Assembly: GCF_020410765.1 (NCBI RefSeq)
Contig: NZ_CP084541.1
Coordinates: 5,103,001-5,167,000 of the forward strand
From: Streptomyces marincola
Lineage (GTDB): Bacteria; Actinomycetota; Actinomycetes; Streptomycetales; Streptomycetaceae
DNA length: 64,000 nucleotides
Direction of reading: 5' to 3'
Both the position numbers and the translations under genes were made by a program. Below, in pieces: positions 33,924 to 44,089 of the stretch; positions within the stretch are counted from its first letter, which is position 1; every line of letters starts with the position of its first letter. A model generated the notes under the pieces. It searched no databases and was not told where the DNA came from. It saw only the letters and a program-made list of their open reading frames with translations.

Positions 33924-34994
33924 ATGTTCGAGGCGGTCGAGGATCTCGTCGGCGAGCACGCCGACCTCGAACGGCGGCTGGCCGACCCGTCCGTGCACGC
34001 CGACCAGGCCACCGCGCGGCGGCTCGGCAAGCGCTACGCCGAGCTGACCCCGGTCATCACCGCCTACCTGGCCTGGAAGCAGCACGGCGAGGACATCGAG
34101 ACCGCACGCGAACTCGCCGCGGAGGAGCCCGAGTTCGCGAGCGAGCTCAAGGAGCTCCAGGCGCGGCGCGCGGAGCTGACGGACGAGCTGCGCCTGCTGC
34201 TCGTGCCGCGCGACCCCAGCGACGACAAGGACGTGATCCTGGAGATCAAGGCGGGGGAGGGCGGCGACGAGTCCGCGCTCTTCGCCGGCGACCTCCTGCG
34301 CATGTACCTGCGCTACGCCGAACGCGTCGGCTGGCGCACCGAGATCATCGACGGCAACGAGTCGGACCTCGGCGGCTACAAGGACGTCTCGGTCGCGGTG
34401 AAGACCAAGGGCACCCCGCCGCCCGGCGAGGGCGTGTGGGCCCGCCTGAAGTACGAGGGCGGCGTGCACCGCGTGCAGCGCGTGCCCGCCACCGAGTCCC
34501 AGGGCCGCATCCACACCTCGGCGGCCGGCGTGCTCGTGCTGCCGGAGGCGGAGGACGTCGAGGTCGAGATCAACGCGGCCGACCTGCGCGTCGACGTGTA
34601 CCGCTCCTCGGGCCCCGGCGGCCAGTCGGTCAACACCACCGACTCGGCCGTGCGCATCACGCACCTGCCCACCGGCATCGTCGTGTCCTGCCAGAACGAG
34701 AAGAGCCAGCTCCAGAACAAGGAGCAGGCCCTGCGCATCCTGCGCGCCCGGCTGCTCGCCGCCGCGCAGGAGGAGGCCGACCGCGAGGCGTCCGACGCGC
34801 GCCGCAGCCAGGTGCGGACGGTGGACCGCTCCGAGCGGGTGCGCACCTACAACTTCCCCGAGAACCGGATCTCCGACCACCGGGTCGGCTTCAAGGCGTA
34901 CAACCTCGACCAGGTGCTCGACGGCGATCTCGACGCGGTCATCCAGGCCTGCGTGGACGCCGACGCGGCGGCCAAGCTGGCGGCGGCGGGGTGA
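33924..34994 (+). CDS. prfA: Peptide chain release factor 1
   Basis: A 356-aa class I release factor for UAA and UAG. The GGQ motif that triggers peptidyl-tRNA hydrolysis is in SSGPGGQSVNTTDSAVR (about residues 230-246), and the PxT-type recognition region reads VPATESQG. ATG 33924 follows AGGAG by 8 bp. The adjacent prmC methylates the Gln of GGQ, so the pair forms a functional unit. Confidence 0.97.
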   Translation: MFEAVEDLVGEHADLERRLADPSVHADQATARRLGKRYAELTPVITAYLAWKQHGEDIETARELAAEEPEFASELKELQARRAELTDELRLLLVPRDPSDDKDVILEIKAGEGGDESALFAGDLLRMYLRYAERVGWRTEIIDGNESDLGGYKDVSVAVKTKGTPPPGEGVWARLKYEGGVHRVQRVPATESQGRIHTSAAGVLVLPEAEDVEVEINAADLRVDVYRSSGPGGQSVNTTDSAVRITHLPTGIVVSCQNEKSQLQNKEQALRILRARLLAAAQEEADREASDARRSQVRTVDRSERVRTYNFPENRISDHRVGFKAYNLDQVLDGDLDAVIQACVDADAAAKLAAAG

Positions 34995-35019
34995 GCGCAC
35001 GATGCGTAGGGTGGGCGAC

Positions 35020-35934
35020 GTGACTGCGTCTTCAGGGTCTCCCGGCTCCTCCGGTTCTCCCGGTTCCTCCGGCTCCTCCGGGGCGTCCCGCTCCGTGCTG
35101 CTCGCCGAAGTGGCCAGGGCCACCCAGCGGCTGGCCGACGCCGGGGTGCCGTCGCCGCGTTTCGACGCCGAGGAGCTGGCCGCGTTCGTGCACGGCACCG
35201 AGCGGGCCAAGCTGCACACCGTGCCGGACGCCGAGTTCGACGCCCGCTACTGGGAGGCCGTCTCCCGCCGCGAGGCCCGCGAGCCGCTCCAGCACATCAC
35301 CGGCCGGGCGTTCTTCCGCTACCTGGAGCTGAAGGTCGGCCCCGGCGTCTTCGTGCCGCGCCCCGAGACCGAGTCGGTGGTCGGCTGGGCGATAGACGCG
35401 GTGCGCGCGATGGACGTCGTGGAACCCCTGATCGTCGACCTGTGCACGGGCTCGGGCGCCATCGCCCTCGCGCTCGCGCAGGAGGTCCCGCGCTCGCGGG
35501 TGCACGCGGTGGAACTGGACAGCGCGGCCCTGAAGTGGGCCAGGCAGAACGTCGAGGGCAGCCGCGTCGTGCTGCACCAGGGGGACGCCAGGGCCGCCCT
35601 GCCGGAACTGGCGGGGCAGGTCGACCTGGTGATCTCCAACCCGCCGTACATCCCGCTGACCGAGTGGGAGTACGTGGCGCCCGAGGCGCGCGACTACGAT
35701 CCGCAGGTCGCGCTGTTCTCCGGCGAGGACGGTCTCGACGTCATCCGCGGCCTGGAACGGGCCGCGCACCGGCTGCTGCGGCCCGGCGGCATGGTGGTCG
35801 TCGAGCACGCCGACACCCAAGGCGGGCAGGTGCCCTGGATCTTCACCGAGGACCGGGGCTGGGCCGACGCCGCGGATCACCCGGACCTCAACAACCGGCC
35901 TCGATTCGCCACCGCCCGCCGCGTCACGCGGTAG
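35020..35934 (+). CDS. prmC: Release-factor glutamine methyltransferase
   Basis: A 304-aa SAM-dependent methyltransferase that modifies the GGQ glutamine of RF1/RF2. Motifs are VDLCTGSGAIALALA (SAM binding), HAVELDS and the catalytic ISNPPYIPL. The start is uncertain (ATG 35002, GTG 35011 or GTG 35020); GTG 35020 has TAGGGT 7 bp upstream and could be leaderless. Residues about 4-23 form a Ser-Gly-Pro repeat with no counterpart in typical PrmC, before the conserved SVLLAEVARATQRLADAG start. Confidence 0.95.
   Translation: MTASSGSPGSSGSPGSSGSSGASRSVLLAEVARATQRLADAGVPSPRFDAEELAAFVHGTERAKLHTVPDAEFDARYWEAVSRREAREPLQHITGRAFFRYLELKVGPGVFVPRPETESVVGWAIDAVRAMDVVEPLIVDLCTGSGAIALALAQEVPRSRVHAVELDSAALKWARQNVEGSRVVLHQGDARAALPELAGQVDLVISNPPYIPLTEWEYVAPEARDYDPQVALFSGEDGLDVIRGLERAAHRLLRPGGMVVVEHADTQGGQVPWIFTEDRGWADAADHPDLNNRPRFATARRVTR
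35035..35079. repeat. 18-bp tandem repeat at the 5' end of prmC
   Basis: Two full 18-bp units (35035-35052 and 35053-35070, GGyTCTCCCGGyTCCTCC) and a 9-bp half unit encode GSPGSSGSPGSSGSS. The array lies directly after the start codon region and looks like a recent in-frame expansion. Confidence 0.75.
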
Positions 35935-35965
35935 CCGGGGCGAGGCAACAGGAGGACATTCAGTC

Positions 35966-36613
35966 ATGGCACGGCGTTACGACTGCGCGGACGTGGTCGA
36001 TCGCAAGCACGGTCTGCGGGAGGCCACCGCCGCCGTCCGGCGGGGCGATCTGGTCGTCCTGCCGACCGACACGGTCTACGGCATCGGCGCGGACGCGTTC
36101 AACACGACGGCCGTGGCCGACCTGCTCGACGCCAAGGGCCGGGGCCGCGGGGTGCCGTCCCCGGTGCTCGTCGGCTCGCCGAACACGCTGCACGGCCTGG
36201 TCACCGACTTCTCCGAACTGGCGTGGGAGCTCGTGGACGCCTTCTGGCCCGGCGCGCTGACGCTGGTCGCCCGGCACCAGCCCTCGCTGACCTGGGACCT
36301 GGGCGAGACCCGCGGCACCGTCGCCGTCCGGATGCCGCTGCACCCGGTCGCGCTCGAACTCCTCAAGGAATTCGGCCCGATGGCCGTCTCCAGCGCCAAC
36401 CTGACCGGCCAGCCGGCCCCGCAGACCTGCGACGCGGCCCAGGACATGCTGGGCGACTCCGTCGCCGTGTACCTCGACGGCGGTCCGACTCCCGACACCG
36501 TGCCGTCCTCCATCGTCGACGTCACCGGGCAGGTCCCGGTCCTGCTGCGTGCCGGGGCGGTGAGCGAGGAGGAGCTGCGGAAGGTCGTTCCCGATCTGGA
36601 GACCGCGCATTGA
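35966..36613 (+). CDS. L-threonylcarbamoyladenylate synthase (Sua5/YciO/YrdC)
   Basis: A 215-aa enzyme that makes threonylcarbamoyl-AMP for the t6A37 modification of ANN-decoding tRNAs. Family motifs are GDLVVLPTDTVYGIGADA, the FWPGALTLV block and the AVSSANLTGQPAP block. It is the short TsaC-like form without the Sua5 C-terminal domain. ATG 35966 follows AGGAGG. It overlaps the next gene's TTG start by 4 bp. Confidence 0.94.
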   Translation: MARRYDCADVVDRKHGLREATAAVRRGDLVVLPTDTVYGIGADAFNTTAVADLLDAKGRGRGVPSPVLVGSPNTLHGLVTDFSELAWELVDAFWPGALTLVARHQPSLTWDLGETRGTVAVRMPLHPVALELLKEFGPMAVSSANLTGQPAPQTCDAAQDMLGDSVAVYLDGGPTPDTVPSSIVDVTGQVPVLLRAGAVSEEELRKVVPDLETAH

Positions 36614-37305
36614 CGCCGCCCTCGGCCGGCCCCGCGGACGTTGGCATACCGGCGCCGCAGGTTCCCGGCGGTCAGCGGCAGGTGTTCCGCATCCTGCACG
36701 TCAGCACGGGCAACGTGTGCCGCTCCCCGATCACGGAACGGCTCACGCGGCAGGCCCTGGCCGAACGGCTCGGCAGCTCGGCGACCGGCCTGGTCGTGGA
36801 GAGCGCGGGCACGTGGGGGCACGAGGGGGCGCCGATGGAGGCCCACGCGGCCCAGCTGCTGCACGAGTACGGCGCGGACCCGGGCGACTTCATGGGCCGG
36901 GAGCTGCTCGACGAGCACGTCATCGACGCCGACCTGGTGCTGACCGCGACCCGCGACCACCGGGCCCAGGTGATCTCGATGGGGCACTCCGCCGGGCTGC
37001 GCACGTTCACGCTGAAGGAGTTCACCCGGCTGGTGCGGGCCATCGACACGGCCACGCTGCCGGTGGCCGCCTCGCCGGAGGAACTGGTGGAACGCGCCAG
37101 GGCGCTGGCCAGGGCCGCCGCCGCGCTGCGCGGCTGGCTGCTCGCGCCGAACGTCGAGGCGGACGAGGTGCAGGACCCGTACGGGGCGCCGCTGCCGTAC
37201 TTCCGGTCGATCGGCGAGGAGATCCGCGCCGCGCTCGACCCGGTGGTCACGGCGCTCACCGGCGTGCCCCCGCGCGGCGCGCGGGCCGGGCGCGTCCTGC
37301 TGTAG
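36610..37305 (+). CDS. Low-molecular-weight protein-tyrosine-phosphatase-like protein lacking the first Cys
   Basis: A 231-aa protein with the LMW-PTP fold. The active-site loop reads HVSTGNVCRSP, whereas true enzymes have C-x-G-N-x-C-R-S, so the nucleophilic Cys is a Ser here, although the second Cys, the Arg and the later D-P-Y motif (DEVQDPYG) are kept. The same H-V-S-T-G loop occurs in other streptomycetes (from memory), so it is not a sequencing slip; it may bind phosphoprotein or arsenate without hydrolysis. TTG 36610 has GGAG 7 bp upstream and overlaps the upstream TGA; GTG 36682 is an alternative. It lies before the WecA-like gene. Confidence 0.85.
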   Translation: MTPPSAGPADVGIPAPQVPGGQRQVFRILHVSTGNVCRSPITERLTRQALAERLGSSATGLVVESAGTWGHEGAPMEAHAAQLLHEYGADPGDFMGRELLDEHVIDADLVLTATRDHRAQVISMGHSAGLRTFTLKEFTRLVRAIDTATLPVAASPEELVERARALARAAAALRGWLLAPNVEADEVQDPYGAPLPYFRSIGEEIRAALDPVVTALTGVPPRGARAGRVLL

Positions 37306-37593
37306 CCGGGGCGCCGCGCCCGCGCGTGGCGAGCGGCGGCCCCGCGCGGGCCTACCCTGGTGGCGGCGCCACCGGGGAGTCCCCAGGGCGTCAGCGCCCC
37401 GGCGGGGCGCCGCGGGGCGGCCACCGGAGCGGTGGGCACCCGAACGAGGCGGCCGGCAGGCCGACTTGGCGCCGCCGGCGCGCGATTTCGAGACGACATC
37501 GGGGCAGGGGAGGGGCAACACCGAGTCCACGCCACCGGGCGCGGGCATGAGAGGGTGTTGCGCGGTAGTCCTGCGAGACCTCTGGGGCATCTT

Positions 37594-38949
37594 GTGCGCG
37601 AGTACCTGCTGACGCTCTGCGTCGTTGCGGCCGTCACCTATCTGCTGACGGGGCCGGTACGGAAGTTCGCCATCGCGTGGGGCGCGATGCCGCCCATCAG
37701 AGCGCGCGACGTGCACCGCGAGCCGACGCCGCGGCTCGGCGGCATCGCGATGTTCGGCGGGCTGTGCGCCGGCCTGCTGGTCGCCTCGCAGCTGACGAAC
37801 GTCGGCGAGGTGTTCCGGGTCTCGGACGAGCCGCGGGCGCTGCTCTCGGGGGCGGCCCTGATCTGGCTGATCGGTGTGCTCGACGACAAGTACGGCGTGG
37901 ACGCCCTGATCAAACTAGGGCTCCAGATGATCGCCGCGGGCGTCATGGTGCTCCAGGGACTGACCATTCTGTGGCTGCCGGTGCCCACCGTGGGCATGGT
38001 CGCGCTCACCCCCCTCCAGGGCACGCTGCTCACGGTGGCGATCGTCGTCATCACCATCAACGCCGTGAACTTCGTGGACGGCCTCGACGGCCTCGCGGCC
38101 GGGATGGTCGGGATCGCCGCCGCCGCGTTCTTCCTGTACGCCTACCGGATCTGGTACGGCTACGGCATCGAGGCCGCGGCGCCCGCCACGCTCTTCGCCG
38201 CCGTGCTGCTCGGCATGTGCCTGGGCTTCCTGCCGCACAACCTGCACCCGGCGCGGATCTTCATGGGGGACTCGGGGTCGATGCTGATCGGCCTCGTGCT
38301 CGCGGCCGGCGCGGTGTCGATCACCGGGCAGGTGGACCCGGACGCGATCGGGCTGTTCTCCGGCTCCGTCCGCGACGCCGTCATCGAGATGGTCCCGGTC
38401 TACATGCCGCTGCTGCTGCCGCTGACGATCATCGCCGTGCCGTTCGCCGACCTGGTGATGGCGATCGTGCGCCGCACCTGGAACGGCCGCTCCCCGTTCT
38501 CGGCCGACCGGGGCCACCTGCACCACCGGCTGCTGGAGATCGGCCACTCGCAGAGCCGCGCGGTGCTGATCATGTACTTCTGGTCGGCGCTGATCGCGTT
38601 CGGCGCGGTCGCCTACTCCGTGCAGTCGGCGAACGCGGCGCTCGTGCCCACCGTGATGGGGCTGAGCGCCGCCGGGCTCGTGGTGCTGCTGCTGCCGCGC
38701 TTCACCCCCCGCGTGCCCCGGTGGGCCCAGGGCCTGGTGCCGCCGCGGTACCGGGACCGCAAGCGGCGGCTGGCCCCGCAGCTGCCGGTGGAGTCGGCGG
38801 CCGACGTGCACGAGCCGGGGGAGCGGGAGGCCGGGGAGCCGGCGCCGCCGGGCACCCAGCCGACCTCGCTGGCCGGTCTGCACGGTGCGACGGCGGTGGG
38901 GGACAGGCAGCGGTTCGCGCTGCGCCGCAAGATCGACACCCGCTCCTAG
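37594..38949 (+). CDS. MraY/WecA-family undecaprenyl-phosphate glycosyl-1-phosphate transferase
   Basis: A 451-aa protein with about ten or eleven membrane segments. It transfers a HexNAc-1-phosphate to undecaprenyl phosphate, starting synthesis of a wall polymer. Motifs are REPTPRLGGIAMF, the catalytic GVLDDKYG, NAVNFVDGLDGLAAG, MGDSGSMLIG and the nucleotide-side HLHHRLLEIGHS (HxHH loop). The C-terminal 75 residues are a charged cytoplasmic tail. GTG 37594 (VREYLLTLCVV) is the family-like start. It directly precedes the atp operon, and the product may feed the LCP protein at 32293. Confidence 0.94.
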   Translation: MREYLLTLCVVAAVTYLLTGPVRKFAIAWGAMPPIRARDVHREPTPRLGGIAMFGGLCAGLLVASQLTNVGEVFRVSDEPRALLSGAALIWLIGVLDDKYGVDALIKLGLQMIAAGVMVLQGLTILWLPVPTVGMVALTPLQGTLLTVAIVVITINAVNFVDGLDGLAAGMVGIAAAAFFLYAYRIWYGYGIEAAAPATLFAAVLLGMCLGFLPHNLHPARIFMGDSGSMLIGLVLAAGAVSITGQVDPDAIGLFSGSVRDAVIEMVPVYMPLLLPLTIIAVPFADLVMAIVRRTWNGRSPFSADRGHLHHRLLEIGHSQSRAVLIMYFWSALIAFGAVAYSVQSANAALVPTVMGLSAAGLVVLLLPRFTPRVPRWAQGLVPPRYRDRKRRLAPQLPVESAADVHEPGEREAGEPAPPGTQPTSLAGLHGATAVGDRQRFALRRKIDTRS

Positions 38950-39144
38950 CACCTGCCCGCGCCCATGTCAGCCGCGCAACGCCGCTGGTACCTCGATGGT
39001 GTGAGGTCATGCACATCCATCGGGTAAAGACCTCATCAAATAGTTTGTGATAGCGTTCACGAAACCCGGCGCGGTACCCCACGCGCCGGAAACCCGCTCG
39101 TCAATGACGACATGTCCCCGAAGCCCCGCCGGAGAAGCACTTCG

Positions 39145-39570
39145 ATGCAGTCCAACGACGCCCGGATCGTCCGTGGCGCCGCGATCCCCACTGCTGTCGC
39201 AGGCGTCGTCGCCACCATCATCGGCGCCGTGGTCGCGGGGGCGGACGGCGCGCTCGGAGTCGCGCTCGGCGTGCTCGTCGCCGCGGTGTTCTTCGGTGGC
39301 GGCCTGATCTCGCTCGGCTATGTCGGCCGGCGCTGGCCCGACCTGTTCTTCGGCGCCGCCTTCCTGATCTACACGACGCAGATGGGCTTCCTGCTCGGTC
39401 TGCTGCTGTTGCTGCGGGACGCCTCCTTCCTCAACGGGCGGGCCTTCGCGATCGGCGTGCTGGCCGGCACGGCCGTCTGGCTCGCGGGTCAGGTGCGGGC
39501 CCACCTCAAGGTCAAGACCCTGTACGTCGAGCCGGCGTCTGCCGCCTCCTCGACCGGCGGCCGGCCGTGA
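39145..39570 (+). CDS. atpI: ATP synthase protein I
   Basis: A 141-aa protein with four membrane segments (GAAIPTAVAGVVATIIG; ALGVALGVLVAAVFFGGG; LFFGAAFLIYTTQMGFLLGL; AIGVLAGTAVWLAGQ). AtpI assists c-ring assembly. ATG 39145 (MQSNDARI) has GGAG upstream and the family-like start; ATG 39112 is alternative. It is the first gene of the F1Fo operon; the upstream gap contains AT-rich sequence around 39035-39060 that may be the operon promoter. Confidence 0.9.
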   Translation: MQSNDARIVRGAAIPTAVAGVVATIIGAVVAGADGALGVALGVLVAAVFFGGGLISLGYVGRRWPDLFFGAAFLIYTTQMGFLLGLLLLLRDASFLNGRAFAIGVLAGTAVWLAGQVRAHLKVKTLYVEPASAASSTGGRP

Positions 39571-39816
39571 CCGGCGCCGACGGAGGCGGGGGCTGCATAC
39601 GGCGCCTGGTCGCGGGCTGCTATCGTCCCTCGCCGGAAGGCCGGTTCGCGGTGCCCACGTGCACTTCGGGCCGCGCGCGGGCTGTGCGGGACAGCCACGC
39701 GGGTGTTGACCGGCTCTCCTCCCGCCCCAACCAGTCCAGTGCCGTTCCGCGGCCCCTGCCGCCGCGCCGACACATCGAGGTAGCCGTATCCATGCGTCAT
39801 GTCGAGGGAGTTCACG

Positions 39817-40626
39817 GTGAGTGACGACCAGGTGCTCGCCTTCGAGACCGACTGCCATCTCTTCGACGGCTGCGGCTTCCCCGCCCCGTCCGAGTGGTCG
39901 TTCATCTTCGAGCCGCTCTTCACGATCGGCTCGTTCGAAGTGGACAAGCCGATGGCGCTGGTGGTCCTCAGCACGGCGATCGTCTGCTCGTTCTTCTGGT
40001 TCGCCTTCTCGAAGCCGAAGGTCGTGCCGGGCAAGTTCCAGCTGGTCGCCGAGGTGCTGTACGACTTCGTGCGCCGCGGCATCGCCCGCGAGACGATCGG
40101 CAAGAAGGCGGAAGCCTACGTGCCGCTCCTGATGTCGTTGTTCTTCTTCGTGTGGATCATGAACATCTGGGCGATCATCCCCTTCGCCCAGTTCCCCGCG
40201 ACGTCGATCATCGCCTATCCGGCGGCGCTGGCCCTGATCGTCTGGGTCACGTACATGACGCTGACCTTCAAGACGAACGGTTTCGTCGGCGGCATCAAGA
40301 ACCTGTGCGTGCCCAGCGGGCTCCCGAAGGGGATCTACGTGATCCTCACGCCCATGGAGTTCCTGTCGAGCGTCATCGTCCGTCCGCTGACGCTCACGGT
40401 CCGGCTTTTCGCCAACATGTTCGCCGGGCACCTGCTGCTGCTGGTCTTCATCATCGGCACCTGGTACACCCTGGGCTCCGTGGTCGGCACGTTCTACGCC
40501 GCCACCTCGATGGTCATGACGGTGCTCCTGACGTTCTTCGAGCTGTTCATCCAGGCGCTCCAGGCGTACGTGTTCACCGCGCTGACCGCCACCTACATCT
40601 CCCAGGCGCTGGAAGAAGCGCACTGA
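39817..40626 (+). CDS. atpB: F-type ATP synthase subunit a
   Basis: A 269-aa membrane subunit forming the proton half-channels. The essential Arg is in LTVRLFANMFAGH, and the later helices end in FELFIQALQAYVFTALTATYI. GTG 39817 with GAGGGAG 6 bp upstream is preferred to ATG 39799. Confidence 0.97.
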   Translation: MSDDQVLAFETDCHLFDGCGFPAPSEWSFIFEPLFTIGSFEVDKPMALVVLSTAIVCSFFWFAFSKPKVVPGKFQLVAEVLYDFVRRGIARETIGKKAEAYVPLLMSLFFFVWIMNIWAIIPFAQFPATSIIAYPAALALIVWVTYMTLTFKTNGFVGGIKNLCVPSGLPKGIYVILTPMEFLSSVIVRPLTLTVRLFANMFAGHLLLLVFIIGTWYTLGSVVGTFYAATSMVMTVLLTFFELFIQALQAYVFTALTATYISQALEEAH

Positions 40627-40717
40627 GAGAGGCCCCACCGGCCACCACCGCATACCGACCGCACCACTCCGGTGGACATTCCGCCACCGGCTCATCAGAG
40701 ATAAGGATCAAACGGAC

Positions 40718-40942
40718 ATGTCCGCAACCCTCGCCGCAGTTGAAGGCAGCGTCAACACCATCGGCTTCGGCCTCGCGGCCATCGGCCCCGGTGTCGGCAT
40801 CGGCATCATCTTCGGCAACGGCGTCCAGGCCATCGCCCGCCAGCCCGAGGCCACCGGCGTCATCCGGCAGAACATGCTGCTCGGCTTCGCCGTCATCGAG
40901 GCCCTGGCGCTGATGGGCTTCGTGCTCGCCTTCGCCATCTGA
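40718..40942 (+). CDS. atpE: F-type ATP synthase subunit c
   Basis: A 74-aa hairpin of two membrane helices that forms the rotor ring. The Gly-rich first helix is GLAAIGPGVGIGIIFGNGV, the polar loop is ARQPE, and the proton-carrying Glu61 is in FAVIEALALMGF. Confidence 0.97.
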   Translation: MSATLAAVEGSVNTIGFGLAAIGPGVGIGIIFGNGVQAIARQPEATGVIRQNMLLGFAVIEALALMGFVLAFAI

Positions 40943-40979
40943 CGGCGACCGCGACGCCACTACCGACGAAAGGTCCACC

Positions 40980-41546
40980 ATGCTGATCGAACTGGCTGCC
41001 GAAGAGCCGATGAGCCCTGTGCTCCCGGTGGTCCCCGAGATCGTCATCGGCCTGATCTGCTTCGGTGTCGTCTACTTCGTCTTCCACAAGAAGCTGCTGC
41101 CCGCCATCAACAAGGCGCTCGACGAGCGGCGGGAGGCGATCGAGGGCGGCATGGAGAAGGCCGAGGCCGTCCAGGCGGAGGCCCGGCAGACGCTGGAGAG
41201 CTACAAGGAGCAGCTCGCCGAGGCGCGCCACGAGGCCGCCCGGATGCGTCAGGAGGCACAGGAGCAGGGTGCCTCGCTCATCGCCGAGATGCGCGAGGAG
41301 GGCCAGCGGCAGCGCGAGGAGATCATCGCCGCGGGCCACGCCCAGATCGCGGCCGACCGCAAGCAGGCCGCGGAGCTGCTGCGCCAGGACGTCGGCAAGC
41401 TCGCCATCGAGCTGGCCGGCCGGCTCGTCGGGGAGTCCCTGGAGGACCACGCCCGGCAGAGCCGCACCATCGACCGCTTCCTCGACGAGCTGGAGGAGCA
41501 GGCCGACCGGTCCGTTCCCTCCTCGTCCACCGAGGCCGGACGATGA
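40980..41546 (+). CDS. atpF: F-type ATP synthase subunit b
   Basis: A 188-aa stator subunit. One membrane helix near the N-terminus (VPEIVIGLICFGVVYFVF) is followed by a long charged coiled coil (about 50-170, heptads rich in Glu, Ala and Arg) that reaches up to AtpH. ATG 40980 follows GAAAGG. Confidence 0.96.
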   Translation: MLIELAAEEPMSPVLPVVPEIVIGLICFGVVYFVFHKKLLPAINKALDERREAIEGGMEKAEAVQAEARQTLESYKEQLAEARHEAARMRQEAQEQGASLIAEMREEGQRQREEIIAAGHAQIAADRKQAAELLRQDVGKLAIELAGRLVGESLEDHARQSRTIDRFLDELEEQADRSVPSSSTEAGR

Positions 41547-41595
41547 CCGTCGGCACGGCTTGGGCCGGCCGCGAGCGAGCAGGGAGGCGTGACCG

Positions 41596-42420
41596 ATGAT
41601 CGGAGCGAGTCGCGAGGCGCTCGACGCCGCGCGCGAGCGGCTTGACGCGCTGGTGGACAACACCGGCGTCGACGCCGCCGCGCTGGCCGCCGACCTGGCG
41701 GCCGTCACCGCGCTGCTCGACCGCGAGACGTCGCTGCGCAGGGTCCTCACCGACCCGGCGCAGCCCGGCGAGGGCAAGGCGGACCTGGTCGGGCGCCTGC
41801 TGGGCGGGCAGGTCGGCGGCGAGGCCGTCGACCTGGTCTCCGGCATGGTCAGGTCCCGCTGGTCCGCCTCGCGCGACCTGGTGGACGCCGTCGAGGAGCT
41901 GGCGGACACGGCGGACCTCGTCGCCGCCGAGCGCGACGGCAGCCTGGGCGCGGTCGAGGACGAGCTGTTCCGCTTCGGCCGCATCCTCGCCGGCGCGCCG
42001 CAGCTGCGGGCCGCCCTCGGTACCAAGGACGAGACGGCCTCGGGCGGCACCGCGCGGGCCGCCCTGGTGCGGGACCTGCTGGGCGGGCGTGCCCGCCCGG
42101 TCACGGAACGGCTCGTCGTACGGCTCGTGGAACGCCCGCGTGGACGTAGCCTGGACAGTGGGCTCGAAGCGCTGAGCACGCTCGCCGCCGCGAGGCGGGG
42201 CCGCTCGGTCGCCGCGGTCACCTCCGCGGTGCCGCTCAGCGACCAGCAGCGTGCGCGCCTCGGGGATGCCCTCGCCCGGCTGTACGGCCGGGAGATCCAG
42301 CTGAATCTCGACGTGGACCCGGCGGTGCTCGGCGGGATCTCCGTGCGGATCGGCGACGAGGTCATCCACGGCACCGTCGCGGACCGCCTCGACGAGGTGA
42401 ACCGCCGGATGGCGGGCTGA
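41596..42420 (+). CDS. atpH: F-type ATP synthase subunit delta (long actinobacterial form)
   Basis: A 274-aa stator protein. It is longer than the roughly 178-aa enteric subunit because actinobacterial AtpH has an N-terminal extension before the OSCP-like domain. The conserved C-terminal block reads QLNLDVDPAVLGGISVRIGDEVIHGTVADRL. It lies 49 bp after atpF. Confidence 0.96.
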   Translation: MIGASREALDAARERLDALVDNTGVDAAALAADLAAVTALLDRETSLRRVLTDPAQPGEGKADLVGRLLGGQVGGEAVDLVSGMVRSRWSASRDLVDAVEELADTADLVAAERDGSLGAVEDELFRFGRILAGAPQLRAALGTKDETASGGTARAALVRDLLGGRARPVTERLVVRLVERPRGRSLDSGLEALSTLAAARRGRSVAAVTSAVPLSDQQRARLGDALARLYGREIQLNLDVDPAVLGGISVRIGDEVIHGTVADRLDEVNRRMAG

Positions 42421-42515
42421 CGCCGGCAACGGCCGGCCACACAAGCAGGACAAGCGGCCCGGTTGGGCCGTAATGGACGAACTTACGGGCCCAACAAGGA
42501 GAGCAGGGAACCCAG

Positions 42516-44087
<1,572 letters not shown>

Positions 44088-44089
44088 TC

